Shown: positions 39,798-49,679, numbered from the stretch's first letter. The stretch is DNA of 64,000 bases from Gardnerella vaginalis ATCC 14018 = JCM 11026 (GCF_001042655.1 NZ_AP012332.1:186001-250000), one strand, 5' to 3'. The notes: a model not told the origin generated them from the letters alone. Translations and numbers: made by a program.

Positions 39798-42197
39798 ATG
39801 ACTCAGGTCATTAAGAATATGGTAAAACGCGCGTTTGCAATGTGTGGCGTTGTGGTGCTTGCGTTTGCGGTGCTGGTATCGGGGTTCAGTGCTGCAAATC
39901 CTGCGTATGCGGATGAAGAACAAACTATCTATAAGTATGATGCAAGTGCAAAAGATGTGCTGGCAAACGGTCATATGGACATCTTCTATCCATTTATGCA
40001 TAATGGCAAGCTCATAATGGGTTTTGAAGCCAACTCTATGCTATACAAGCCTGAAAATGTAACAATGAAGGTTGGTCAATCATCATACAGTACGCAAGAT
40101 TTTGATAATTACAAAAACAAGTTACCATTCGATGCTTCACAAGGTTATTGGCTTTTAGACGAATCTGGTAATAAACAAGATAAAGAGCTATTCCCAGGGT
40201 GGGATACTTCCATTACTTCTAAAGCAGTTGGATCGGAAAATCCAGATGGCGCATCAGCAGATATTGTTATACAAAAAGTAACAGCTCCTAAAGGTGCAAA
40301 AGTATTAATATGGCAGTCTGCAAAAAATAAGGATAAAGAATCCATAGCAAAATCATTTGAATATCAAGATAAAGATGATGAAAAAGAGGAAGGCAGCCGA
40401 TTCGAGCTTCCAGGAGTGATTCATCAATCTCAAGTTACACATCAACATACAAACTGGGTATTCACTCAGCCTGGAACTTATACATTAGAAGCGTACGCTG
40501 TTATTAAAAATAAGACGACGAAAGAAACTAAAACCACTAATACTGCCAAATATACTTTTATTGTTGAAGCAAGCCATAATCATACCGTGTCATCTGAGTC
40601 TGTTGTTAAAGAACGCGGAAAAGCGGAAATTCCAGTTTTGGATGCAAACACTAAAGACGATAATCCTTCTGAAAACTCTGACTGTGCTGATGGCAATCTG
40701 TGCATACTAGGGATTCGCAATACAGGTAGCCACCCACATTATCATTCCTATGAGCCAGGCGGTGGATTGAATCTTTACACGTATCGTGAAGGATTCAAAA
40801 AAGATATTGAAGATGGAAAAATAAGGCGACCATCATACGAATGGTGTATAAACAGGGCTGACGAACAAGAAAACACGTTTGCATCATGCTTCTTAGGTGA
40901 AAGGCTAAAGCTGCCAGCAGAACCTGCGATGAACGGAATGAAAGTTCGCGTGATTCTAACAGGTGAAGGAATCGGAGCTTTCGATAGAGATAGAGCTTTC
41001 GGAACAATAGTCGTAGAAGATCATGGCGCTGACGGACGCCCAGTAGTACAAGCATACGGAAAGTCCAAAGTCAATTTAGGAGAAAAAGTTCATCTAAAAG
41101 CTAAACTGTTCTCCCCACGAGTTCCTACTGTAAAAGGTGAAGCGTCTGATCCAGAAGAGCCAGCTACATCCATAGTAAAAAAATACAAGTGGATGATTAA
41201 AAAAGATGGCGAAAAAGAGTTTAAAAATATTGAAGGTTCTGCCGATGGAAGCACATGCGAATTAACAATTGATGAAAGCATGCAGGATGCTGTCGTTCGC
41301 GCTTATCTTGTGCTAGACGACGGAACGTTATATAGGAACGCAGGTTTCGATGATTTTTGCGATTGGAATGTCAATATAAAGAATTTAGACAAAAAAGATC
41401 ATGCGCAACCTGAAAACTCAAAAGATTCTAAGAATAAGAAGAACAACAAGAATAAAAACAACAATAAAACAAAGAATAAGAAGAATAAGAAAAATAAGAA
41501 GAATCGTAAAAAGAATAAGAACCATAAGTCTAATGGAAACGATGAATCTGATAGTCAGAATGAGATAGAAGACGGCAATCAGAACGAAGAATCCAATAAC
41601 ACAGGTGAATCAAAGGAAAAGAATAACAACAAGGAATCAGAGTCAGATAATAAAGATTCTAAGAAGAACAAAAAGAAAAACGATAAGGATAAAGATAAAA
41701 AGAAGAATAAGAATAAGTCAGATGAAAGCGAAGATGATTCCAATTCGTCTGAGTCTTCCAATTCGCATAACTCTTCCGAATCGTCAGACTCTGACAATAA
41801 CAGTTTTAAGCAATCCGCAACCACTCCGTTAGTTGCAAGAGCTAATACTAATAATGTATTTACAAATGCTAGTGGAAGCTTCACAAAATCTTCTTCTAAA
41901 GGATTAGGCGGATTGTCAAATGGTATTTCTTCCTCAAAACATTCTAAGAAGATGAAAAAAGTGAAACTGCTTAGTAAAAAAAGCAAAAAGTCAAATAAGA
42001 CTAAAGCTGCTTCATACAATTCTGATGATGAAAACATTGAGGATTCAGAAGTACTAGAAGATTCAGAAGAAGAACAAGAAGCAAAAAGTCACAAAACAAA
42101 ATGGGTAGCTGCTGCTGTAGGAACTGCAAGCGTGAGCTTATGTGCTGTAACAGGAGCTGGGGCTTTCTTGATGAGACCACGTATGAAGTTGTTGTAG
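39798..42197 (+). CDS. Choice-of-anchor M surface protein 1 (ABC-transporter-associated repeat protein)
   Basis: A 799-residue secreted, membrane-anchored protein. The ATG at 39798 starts a signal peptide that ends near AYADEEQ (residues 1-40). Residues about 58-262 are one anchored-repeat (choice-of-anchor M, TIGR03769/TIGR03773-like) domain: GHMDIFYPFMHNGKLIMG at the start and HQHTNWVFTQPGTYTLEAYAV at the end. A His-rich turn (GSHPHYHSY) and an Ig-like region follow (to about 520). Residues 535-690 are an extremely Lys/Asn/Asp-rich stalk. The C-terminus is a membrane helix (WVAAAVGTASVSLCAVTGAGAFLM) with a short basic tail; there is no LPXTG. First gene of the metal ABC locus; its role is probably surface ligand capture. 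Confidence 0.82.
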   Translation: MTQVIKNMVKRAFAMCGVVVLAFAVLVSGFSAANPAYADEEQTIYKYDASAKDVLANGHMDIFYPFMHNGKLIMGFEANSMLYKPENVTMKVGQSSYSTQDFDNYKNKLPFDASQGYWLLDESGNKQDKELFPGWDTSITSKAVGSENPDGASADIVIQKVTAPKGAKVLIWQSAKNKDKESIAKSFEYQDKDDEKEEGSRFELPGVIHQSQVTHQHTNWVFTQPGTYTLEAYAVIKNKTTKETKTTNTAKYTFIVEASHNHTVSSESVVKERGKAEIPVLDANTKDDNPSENSDCADGNLCILGIRNTGSHPHYHSYEPGGGLNLYTYREGFKKDIEDGKIRRPSYEWCINRADEQENTFASCFLGERLKLPAEPAMNGMKVRVILTGEGIGAFDRDRAFGTIVVEDHGADGRPVVQAYGKSKVNLGEKVHLKAKLFSPRVPTVKGEASDPEEPATSIVKKYKWMIKKDGEKEFKNIEGSADGSTCELTIDESMQDAVVRAYLVLDDGTLYRNAGFDDFCDWNVNIKNLDKKDHAQPENSKDSKNKKNNKNKNNNKTKNKKNKKNKKNRKKNKNHKSNGNDESDSQNEIEDGNQNEESNNTGESKEKNNNKESESDNKDSKKNKKKNDKDKDKKKNKNKSDESEDDSNSSESSNSHNSSESSDSDNNSFKQSATTPLVARANTNNVFTNASGSFTKSSSKGLGGLSNGISSSKHSKKMKKVKLLSKKSKKSNKTKAASYNSDDENIEDSEVLEDSEEEQEAKSHKTKWVAAAVGTASVSLCAVTGAGAFLMRPRMKLL

Positions 42198-42210
42198 AAG
42201 GAGAAGAAAA

Positions 42211-43599
42211 ATGACTAAAAACAAGCACTATATAGCAACGGCAATAATAGCATCAATATGCACAGCAATTATGCTACTAGCTACGGCTCTACTCCCATCT
42301 CCATTTATGGGGTCCGCCAAAGCTGCAACAAGCAACCAGCCAGTTATGATTCAGGCAGGTCACGCAGATTTTGGACCAACACTTTCTGGCGGAAATTGGA
42401 AAATACAAATTCGCGATGATACTGGCGACGAACCAGTATGGAGAGACCCAGAAAACGTAGTATTCAAACTTGGCAACAGCTCAATAGTTCCTATGCCAAA
42501 CGATGCAACGTACAACTTTATCGGCGAAAAACCAGGAACAAAGCTTTATGTGATTCCACAAACACAAAACTCTAATGTGGTATGGCTCGGATGGAACACG
42601 CAGGAAGGTGGAGTGCTTAACGAGCTAGATCGCGGAGCAAACCTTTCGCTTGATGGCGTTAGCGGACCTGGAAAACTGCACGTTTACCTTGAAAATGGCA
42701 ATAATGCTCCACAGCAATTATGGGATAGTACTAAAGGATATCCACAAAACAGTTGGATTGAAGCGAACGCGCACACTCACGTAAATTGGGTATTCTCGAA
42801 GCCTGGAATTTACCATGTAAAGCTCACTTTTTCTGGAAAACTAAAGAATGGTCGCGCTGTAAGTGACACTCGTGTGCTTAATTTTGCAGTGGGAGAAAAA
42901 ACAGATCCACAAGCTGCGTTATCTGGAGCAGCAGGAGCAGCATCTTCAGGCGCGCACTCTCAGTCTGGCTCATCGAATGCAAACGAAGGAAACGACGGAG
43001 AAAATAACGAAGAGTCTGACGCAGACAACAATGATGAGAATGCGGAAGGAAGCGAATCGAGCAATGCTTCCGCCAGAAAGCATAAGAAAGCTAGTAGCGC
43101 TGACGATACAGTAGCGATAGCGCAAATTGTGATGATTGTATTTGTAATTCTAACAATCGTAATTATTGCGTTTATTGTATTTGCTGTAATTAAAAGCAAG
43201 AAGGCAAAGCAGCAGGCGATTAGCCAACATGGCGCGAATCAGCAAGTTTCGCCAATGGCTCCTATGCAGCAACCAACGCAACCGCAAATGGTGGCTCCAG
43301 TGCAGCAAATGCAACCGCAGTACGTACAACAGCCTGTACAACAACAGCAGTATGGAGTTCCGCAGCAACCAGTGTATGCTCAGTCTAATGTGCCAGTGCA
43401 GCCAGTTGCTCCAGCACAGACTTATGCTCAGCCATATTCGCAGCAGTACGTTCAGCCTCAAGCGAATCAGACTTATGCGAATCCAAATCCTCAGTATGTT
43501 GAAAATCAAAGTTCACTAAGTGACTTAGTGAATCCTACAGAAGAAACAACGATCTTACCGAACACAGATTTTAATAATTTAGGACAAAACAATGCGTAA
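42211..43599 (+). CDS. Choice-of-anchor M surface protein 2 with Gln/Pro-rich cytoplasmic tail
   Basis: A 462-residue protein. ATG at 42211 after GAAGGAGAAG, signal peptide to about SAKAAT (40). One complete anchored repeat: GHADFGPTLSGGNWKIQIRDD (50), VIPQTQNSNVVWLGWNT, GVSGPGKLHVYL, and HTHVNWVFSKPGIYHVKL (about 187-205). An acidic/Ser linker leads to a membrane helix (about 302-328), followed by an unusual Gln/Pro/Met/Val-rich tail of some 130 residues (QQPTQPQMVAPVQQMQPQ...), which should be cytoplasmic. It is 13 bases after the previous gene and overlaps the next by 8. Confidence 0.8.
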   Translation: MTKNKHYIATAIIASICTAIMLLATALLPSPFMGSAKAATSNQPVMIQAGHADFGPTLSGGNWKIQIRDDTGDEPVWRDPENVVFKLGNSSIVPMPNDATYNFIGEKPGTKLYVIPQTQNSNVVWLGWNTQEGGVLNELDRGANLSLDGVSGPGKLHVYLENGNNAPQQLWDSTKGYPQNSWIEANAHTHVNWVFSKPGIYHVKLTFSGKLKNGRAVSDTRVLNFAVGEKTDPQAALSGAAGAASSGAHSQSGSSNANEGNDGENNEESDADNNDENAEGSESSNASARKHKKASSADDTVAIAQIVMIVFVILTIVIIAFIVFAVIKSKKAKQQAISQHGANQQVSPMAPMQQPTQPQMVAPVQQMQPQYVQQPVQQQQYGVPQQPVYAQSNVPVQPVAPAQTYAQPYSQQYVQPQANQTYANPNPQYVENQSSLSDLVNPTEETTILPNTDFNNLGQNNA

Positions 43600-46039
43600 T
43601 AAATCAACCTTAATCTGCTTTAGACTACTAAGCGCGATTTTAAGCGCAATAATATCTTTTGGATTCTTGGCATCGATGTGCTGCTGCAATTGCGGCAGTG
43701 CGTATGCGAGTGAAGCGCAAAAAAATGGGCTTTCTGCTACAGAAAGTGATAATAGTAGCGACGAGGATAAAGATCCTGACGAGAATGTATATTCGGATGA
43801 TTCAAGTAGTTATGATTCTTCCAATATGCCTAAAACTGATCAGAATCCTGCAAAAGATCCAAAAAAGAGCGATAATCCTAATAAAACCAGTAATGAAGAA
43901 GCTTGCAAGGCCGCTGTTGTAGCTAAAGATTCCAGTAAGCCAAAGGATTCAGACACACGATACGAAAAGTGTAAGGTGTACAAGGGTCATACTGATGGCA
44001 TTGCTGTGTATATGGATAAAAGCAGGCATCTTGTGTTGGGAACGCAAGGAGATTATTTCCCAGGCGTACCCCAAAACGGTGTTAGGTACAATTCTGATCG
44101 CATAGAATTTATGCTTGGAAGCAACACAAAATTAAGAAAATCTGATTTTGCTAAAGAATTAAGTTTTCTTTCTAAAGATAATAGTAGCGAGTATGTTTGG
44201 GCTTTGCCTCAAGGACAGGAAGATAACAAGTTGTGGTTGGGTTTTACAACACAAACATTGCCTCGTAAAACTGTTTCCGCTGTAAAGTTTCACTTAAAGT
44301 CTGCGACTATTCCAGAAGGCGGAGCAGTGTATGTTTATGAGAATGATTCTCACGGTAAGGTAATACCTGTTTTAGGATCGCCTAATACTGATTTTCCTCA
44401 TAAGTTTTATAGAAACGACAATACGCATTTGCATGTTAATTGGGTGTTTACCAAACCAGGTGAATATGGTCTGTGCATAGAAGTAACAGTTAAAACAAAA
44501 GACGGGAAAATCCTTAAAGATTCGCAAGGATACACGTTTAATGTGGATATGCAAGGTGATGCTACTGGTGAATATTTTCGTATAGAAGATAAAGATCCTG
44601 ATAACGATAGCGAATTAAATAAACACGAAAATCAGAATACAAACGAAAGTGACGAAGACGGTAACGATAGTGATAATGAAGATGAAGAATCTGAAGACAA
44701 CGAAGATGAAGATGGTGAAGATTCTTCCACTTCGATTGTCATAAACGGAAACAACAACAGAGTTTACGTAACCCCATGGCCTGGTGCCAAGCCAAATGGC
44801 GGACTAGCTAACCAAAGTTCCGACGAGGAAGATGGCAATGGGAAAAGTGAAGGCGGTAACGGATCTGAAGGCGAATCTGGATCTGAAGCCGAATCTAAAG
44901 GCAAAAACAAAAAGCAAAAAACCGTCAAAAAATGCTCAAAATTTAAGGATTTACAAGGCGATAAGCTAGTTATTAAACATGGCCACGTTGATTTAGCAAC
45001 CTATTCAACTGGTAACGGAATAGGATTTGCTGTACAAGAAGACGTGACTGGAAGCCACGTAAAGCGTGACCCGAGCAAAGTTGTGTTTTATGCTGGAAAA
45101 TCAGCTAAAGACGGTAGCGTGTGGCGACTTCCACAAACGCAAAAAAATAGCGTACCGTGGGTTGGCTGGAGTAACCAGAATTTAAGCCCACACAAGCCGA
45201 GCAAGATCAGCCTTAAATCCGTAAAAGGACCAGGAAGTGTGCGAATTTGGTTGCAAGGCGGACTTGGTGTAAAAGCTAAAACACTCATGTCTAGCAGTGG
45301 AAACAGTACGTATACAATCCCAGCAAACACGCATATGCATTTAAACTGGGACTTCTCAAAGTCTGGATATTATACGATTACTTTTGCTGTAAGCGCAAAT
45401 GGAAAAACAGTTACAAAAGACTTCCACTTTGCAATTGGTGTAGACCCAATGGAAAAGCCAATGAGCTGCTCTATGACAAAGGTTGATGATGAAGACGGAG
45501 ATTCAGACGATAAGTCAAATGAAACTGATGAAAATGGTGATGACTCTGAGAATAACTCCGACGACGAAGACAAACAAAACAACAATAAAAATAACAAAGA
45601 TAACAATAATAACAGCGACAATTCTGGCAATAATAGTGGCGTTACTCCATTAGCAGCTGCAGCTAGAGGAAACTCTGGTTCAGGAGCGTCATTCTTTGGT
45701 GGTGGAATTGTAGCATCGAAAAGCGCTAATCGAGGCAAAACTGGCAGGTCTGTAAGTCTTTCTGGCGGAATTGGAAATCATGCAAACAAAGGCATCCAAT
45801 CAAAATACAATTCCAAACGAGTTAAAGGTCTAAGAAAAAGTTTGCAAAGCGGCGTTAAAAGCGAAGAGCCTAGAGGAATAGTAGGATTGTTCAAACACAA
45901 GCCAGTAGTTGCATACACGGCTTTAAGCCTTGGTATTACAGCAATTTCTGGAACTTGCGCAGCTGGATTGTTTATTCTACGCAAACGTGGACTAATACCT
46001 GCAGGAGGCTTATTTAGAGCACTTATGAATTTGAAATAA
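43592..46039 (+). CDS. Choice-of-anchor M surface protein 3, two repeats
   Basis: An 815-residue secreted protein starting at the ATG at 43592, inside the end of the previous gene. It has a signal peptide with a Cys-rich end (MCCCNCGSAYA). Repeat 1 spans about 132-320 (GHTDGIAVYMDKSRHLVLG to HLHVNWVFTKPGEYGLCIEV). A strongly acidic linker with Asp/Glu/Ser/Asn follows (about 335-445). Repeat 2 spans about 463-640 (GHVDLATYSTGNGIGFAVQ, RLPQTQ, VKGPGSVRIWL, HMHLNWDFSKSGYYTI). Then come another acidic linker and a C-terminal membrane helix (VAYTALSLGITAISGTCAAGLFI) with a basic tail. No sortase motif. It is part of the anchored-repeat metal ABC operon. Confidence 0.82.
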   Translation: MRNKSTLICFRLLSAILSAIISFGFLASMCCCNCGSAYASEAQKNGLSATESDNSSDEDKDPDENVYSDDSSSYDSSNMPKTDQNPAKDPKKSDNPNKTSNEEACKAAVVAKDSSKPKDSDTRYEKCKVYKGHTDGIAVYMDKSRHLVLGTQGDYFPGVPQNGVRYNSDRIEFMLGSNTKLRKSDFAKELSFLSKDNSSEYVWALPQGQEDNKLWLGFTTQTLPRKTVSAVKFHLKSATIPEGGAVYVYENDSHGKVIPVLGSPNTDFPHKFYRNDNTHLHVNWVFTKPGEYGLCIEVTVKTKDGKILKDSQGYTFNVDMQGDATGEYFRIEDKDPDNDSELNKHENQNTNESDEDGNDSDNEDEESEDNEDEDGEDSSTSIVINGNNNRVYVTPWPGAKPNGGLANQSSDEEDGNGKSEGGNGSEGESGSEAESKGKNKKQKTVKKCSKFKDLQGDKLVIKHGHVDLATYSTGNGIGFAVQEDVTGSHVKRDPSKVVFYAGKSAKDGSVWRLPQTQKNSVPWVGWSNQNLSPHKPSKISLKSVKGPGSVRIWLQGGLGVKAKTLMSSSGNSTYTIPANTHMHLNWDFSKSGYYTITFAVSANGKTVTKDFHFAIGVDPMEKPMSCSMTKVDDEDGDSDDKSNETDENGDDSENNSDDEDKQNNNKNNKDNNNNSDNSGNNSGVTPLAAAARGNSGSGASFFGGGIVASKSANRGKTGRSVSLSGGIGNHANKGIQSKYNSKRVKGLRKSLQSGVKSEEPRGIVGLFKHKPVVAYTALSLGITAISGTCAAGLFILRKRGLIPAGGLFRALMNLK

Positions 46040-46064
46040 AGCGTAGAAAACGTTGGTAAAATTA

Positions 46065-47909
46065 ATGAAAATCGTTGATTTACTAGGTAAAAAAAGTGTG
46101 AAGCGCGCGGTTTCTGCTGCTCTAGCAGTTTTAACCGCGCTGCCGCTGGGCGCGTGCGGTGCGCCTAACAACGCGCTTCGTGCAAATAGCGCGAATAACG
46201 CAAAATCTGGGAAAATTAACGTTGTAACAACAACGGGCGTTTTGCGAGACATGGTGGCGAATGTTGCAGGAGACGCAGCAAATGTAAGTGCGATTGTGCC
46301 AGATAACGCGGATCCGCATTCGTACGAGCCGCGTTTGCGTTCAATTCGAGATGTTGTGTACGCGGATGTAGCTTTTAGCAACTACATGATGCTGGAAGAG
46401 CACGGCGTAATTACAGCTTTGGACGCGAATTTGCGAAAAGGCGTGCCAAATGTGCAACTTGCAGAAGAAAGTGTGAAGCACGCTGCAGATATTATTCCGA
46501 TGGTAGAAGACGTGTCTTTAGACACGATTTGGCTAGGTCTTGCTACAGAACGCATGGCTGCGCAACCGAGCGAGGAAGCGCATAGTGCGCAAGACGGTGC
46601 AAGCACAAATACGCAAAAGCGTGCGGAAGAATCGCCCTCGGCGGCGGCTGGTGAGTTAGCATCGCTAAACAATCTCAATAAAACAAAAACAAATTCACAG
46701 CATGCTAGCCAACTAGAAAAGTCAGGTCAATCTTTGCAATCAAATGCGCCTTCAACTGCAACAAAAGAAGGCCGCGCAACTGTAATAAAGCCGAACGCAT
46801 ACGACATGAAGCGCTCCGATAGAATACGCTTAACGGCAACGAAAGTAAGCGGACCAGGTGCGCTATTCGCATACTTGACTGGCACTTTTGGAAGCGTAGA
46901 AACATACTTTAACAGCGCAAACGGCATAAGCGCAGAAGACCACGTAGACTTGCCAGCAGACGCGCACACGCATTTAAGCTGGGCGTTTAGCAAGCCAGGC
47001 GAATACACGCTTGAATTGCACGCCGACATGCTAAACGCGCAAAACGAGGTAGTGTCTAGCCTTGGAAACACCAAAATGCGATTTGCTGTAGGCGTAAATG
47101 CCCAAAAAATAGCCAAAAAGCGTGGAGCTAGCGTAGTGCTGAACAAAGGTCATGCAGATTTAGCTTACGACTTAGCAAAACGTGGATTTGTGTACCGCGT
47201 AGATACTTTGCAAGAAAAACGCTTCACTACGCCAAAACGCGTGTATTATGCGCCTCGCGATGTGGTTGTAGAAGTTCCAACTAACGCGCTAAAAGAGATA
47301 CCAGCCGAACAAGGATACAGGTTTTTGGGAGCTGCAAGGCAAAAGATTTATCAGCTGCCGCAAGCAGTTTTAGGAAAGCACGTTCACGGAGATATTGACC
47401 CGCATTTGTGGCAATCCGTAAAAAATGGCATAGCATACGTGCGCACAATCGCAGATCGCCTTTGCGAAGTGGACCCTAAAAATGCTCGTAAATATCGCGA
47501 AAATGCGGATCGATACATTAACAAGTTGTTAGACGTAGATGCGTATATGCGCAAAAAAGTGGCGTCAATACCAAAAGAGAAGCGCAATTTAGTTACAACG
47601 CACGACGCTTTTGCGTACTTAGGTAAAACTTACGGCGTGAATATTGCAGGATTTGTAACGATTAATCCTTCGAGCGAGCCGAGCGTGCAAGATAGGCGTA
47701 GATTGCAGCAGATTTTGCGCGATTTAGAGATTCCAGCTGTGTTTTTGGAGCCAAATTTAATATCGCGTTCGTCTGTGCTTAAAGAGCTTGCGGCGCAAGC
47801 ACACGTAAAAGTGTGCCAGATTTATGGAGATGCTTTCGATTCTAAAGTGCGAACTTATGCGGATATGATGCGAGCGAACGCAGATTCTTTAGCGAAGTGC
47901 TTGAAGTGA
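46065..47909 (+). CDS. Metal ABC transporter substrate-binding lipoprotein with inserted anchored-repeat halves
   Basis: A 614-residue ZnuA/cluster A-I-type lipoprotein (TIGR03772-like) from the ATG at 46065; lipobox LPLGAC with Cys31. N-terminal lobe about 45-145 with His85 in NADPHSYEP; C-terminal lobe about 440-614 with His447 (GDIDPHLW), His513 (TTHDAFAYLG) and Asp589 (YGDAF), which are plausible Zn/Mn ligands. Between the lobes lie a Ser/Gln-rich linker and pieces of the same repeat as the surface proteins. Their order is reversed: the C-half (GPGALFAY 263, HTHLSWAF 301) comes before the N-half (GHADLAYD 362, YQLPQA 429). Its RBS is weak. It follows surface protein 3 by 25 bases. Confidence 0.85.
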   Translation: MKIVDLLGKKSVKRAVSAALAVLTALPLGACGAPNNALRANSANNAKSGKINVVTTTGVLRDMVANVAGDAANVSAIVPDNADPHSYEPRLRSIRDVVYADVAFSNYMMLEEHGVITALDANLRKGVPNVQLAEESVKHAADIIPMVEDVSLDTIWLGLATERMAAQPSEEAHSAQDGASTNTQKRAEESPSAAAGELASLNNLNKTKTNSQHASQLEKSGQSLQSNAPSTATKEGRATVIKPNAYDMKRSDRIRLTATKVSGPGALFAYLTGTFGSVETYFNSANGISAEDHVDLPADAHTHLSWAFSKPGEYTLELHADMLNAQNEVVSSLGNTKMRFAVGVNAQKIAKKRGASVVLNKGHADLAYDLAKRGFVYRVDTLQEKRFTTPKRVYYAPRDVVVEVPTNALKEIPAEQGYRFLGAARQKIYQLPQAVLGKHVHGDIDPHLWQSVKNGIAYVRTIADRLCEVDPKNARKYRENADRYINKLLDVDAYMRKKVASIPKEKRNLVTTHDAFAYLGKTYGVNIAGFVTINPSSEPSVQDRRRLQQILRDLEIPAVFLEPNLISRSSVLKELAAQAHVKVCQIYGDAFDSKVRTYADMMRANADSLAKCLK

Positions 47910-47972
47910 GATTTATGTGAGATTGATGTTGGATTAAGTGAGATTTAAGCGATGAGGATTGACGAGGGAAAT

Positions 47973-48773
47973 ATGGATACAATTATGGACGCGAATACTG
48001 TTATAAGCGCGCAAAACTTAAGAGTAAGTTACGGCAGTCGCACTGTTGTAAAAGACGTTTCGTTTACGATTAAAAGCGGCGAATTTGTGGGACTTCTTGG
48101 TGCAAATGGAGCGGGTAAAACAACGCTTTTTCGTGCGATTATGGGGCTAATACCGCATTCTGGAAAGCTTGAAGTACACGCTAATAAAAGCGGTGAGTCT
48201 TCGATTAATACGCGAGTAAGTAACGTTGGATACGTGCCACAACGCCACGATATTGCGTGGGATTTCCCACTTTCCGTATTAGACGTAGTAATGATGGGCC
48301 GCATTCGTCACATTGGCTACGTGCGTCGCGCAAAAAAAGAAGACTACGAGATAGCGCTCGCTTCTCTTGAGCGCACAGGAATGGCGGATTTTAGAGATCG
48401 CACAATCGGAGAGCTTTCAGGAGGACAAAGGCAGCGCGTACTCGTTGCGCGCGCTCTCGCAGGACAGCCGCGATTGATGCTTTTAGACGAGCCATTTACA
48501 GGCTTAGATATGCCTACTCAAGAGCTACTCACGAGTCTTTTTTTGGACTTAGCAAAGTCGGGAGAAGCAATTTTGATGAGCTCGCACGACATAATCGGAT
48601 CCATAAACTCGTGTTCTAGAATCATGCTTTTTGACGGAAGCATAGTAGGAGACGGCGTTCCAGAATCGTTAAACGCAAATCAATGGGTGCAAACTTTCCA
48701 TGTGGATGCGCAAAATCCACTAATCAAAGCAGTAGAGCGCGTCATGGCGCATGAAAGTGTGGTAGAAAAATAA
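47973..48773 (+). CDS. Metal ABC transporter ATPase
   Basis: A 266-residue ATP-binding subunit of the anchored-repeat metal importer (TIGR03771-like). The ATG at 47973 follows GAGGGAAAT; other in-frame ATGs at 47952 and 47985 are alternatives. It has Walker A GANGAGKTT, the Q-loop VPQRHDIAWDFPLSVLDVVMMGR typical of Zn/Mn ATPases, LSGGQRQR, and Walker B LMLLDEPFTGLD. Its stop overlaps the permease start (TAATG), so the two are coupled. Confidence 0.92.
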   Translation: MDTIMDANTVISAQNLRVSYGSRTVVKDVSFTIKSGEFVGLLGANGAGKTTLFRAIMGLIPHSGKLEVHANKSGESSINTRVSNVGYVPQRHDIAWDFPLSVLDVVMMGRIRHIGYVRRAKKEDYEIALASLERTGMADFRDRTIGELSGGQRQRVLVARALAGQPRLMLLDEPFTGLDMPTQELLTSLFLDLAKSGEAILMSSHDIIGSINSCSRIMLFDGSIVGDGVPESLNANQWVQTFHVDAQNPLIKAVERVMAHESVVEK

Positions 48774-49645
48774 TGCTATCTCCAATCGACTTTATACAAG
48801 ACCTTACAAACCCAGACCTTTGGTTCTTACTAAAAGCGCTTATAGTAGCGTGCCTTTCTAGCGTAATATGCGGAGTTGTAGGATGCTACGTAGTGCTGCG
48901 CGGAATGGCGTTTATTGGAGATGCAGTAGCTCACTCCGTTTTTCCAGGACTCGCAATCGCATTTGTGTTGCAAGGAAACTTGCTATTTGGTGGCGCGCTA
49001 GCAGGAGTTGCAACCGCACTAATCGTATCAATCTTTAGCCAAAATCGAAGACTTCGCGAAGACTCATTTATCGGCGTATTTTTTGTGTCTGCATTTGCGC
49101 TCGGAATCGTAGTAATATCAAAAGCTTCAGGCTATGCGGGATCCCTGGAATCGTTCCTATTCGGCTCCATTACAGGAATCCCAGACTCCGACATTGCTGT
49201 AGTAGCAATAACAGGGCTAATAATCGTAACGCTTCTAATGATGTTCCACAAAGAGCTAGTATGCGTTTCAATGGATCGAGAAACAAGCCGCGCAATGGGA
49301 TTGCCAGTAGCGTGGTTAGATGGAATGCTATACGTTTTAGTTGCGATTGCTGTAGTAGTATCTGTGCAAATAATCGGAAACGTGCTTGTTTTAGCGCTTT
49401 TGATCACGCCTGCAGCGACTGCGCGATTGCTCACCGACCGACTTGGAAAGATGATGATTTTAGCGCCTGCTATTGGGTGCGCTTCTTCGATTCTTGGAAT
49501 GTACCTGTCTTGGAGTTTAGACACTGCCACTGGCGGAACAATCGTTTTGGTTGCGACTTTTATGTTTGTTCTAGCGTGGGTGTGCTCGCCTAAACACGGG
49601 TTGGTAGCGAGGATTGTGCCAAAACTGCGATCAGTCGTTGCGTAA
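48773..49645 (+). CDS. Metal ABC transporter permease
   Basis: A 290-residue integral membrane protein of the ZnuB/TroC family (TIGR03770-like) with 7-9 helices. It has the family blocks CYVVLRGMAFIGDAVAHSVFPGLAIAF, LFGSITGIPDSDIAVVAITG, FHKELVCVSMDRETSRAMGLPV and LVLALLITPAATARLLTDRLGKM. The ATG at 48773 overlaps the ATPase stop. Last gene of the anchored-repeat ABC operon; substrate by family is Zn2+, Mn2+ or a related ion. Confidence 0.92.
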   Translation: MLSPIDFIQDLTNPDLWFLLKALIVACLSSVICGVVGCYVVLRGMAFIGDAVAHSVFPGLAIAFVLQGNLLFGGALAGVATALIVSIFSQNRRLREDSFIGVFFVSAFALGIVVISKASGYAGSLESFLFGSITGIPDSDIAVVAITGLIIVTLLMMFHKELVCVSMDRETSRAMGLPVAWLDGMLYVLVAIAVVVSVQIIGNVLVLALLITPAATARLLTDRLGKMMILAPAIGCASSILGMYLSWSLDTATGGTIVLVATFMFVLAWVCSPKHGLVARIVPKLRSVVA

Positions 49646-49679
49646 AATCGCGGTTTATAGTTTGCGGCACAATAGACGT

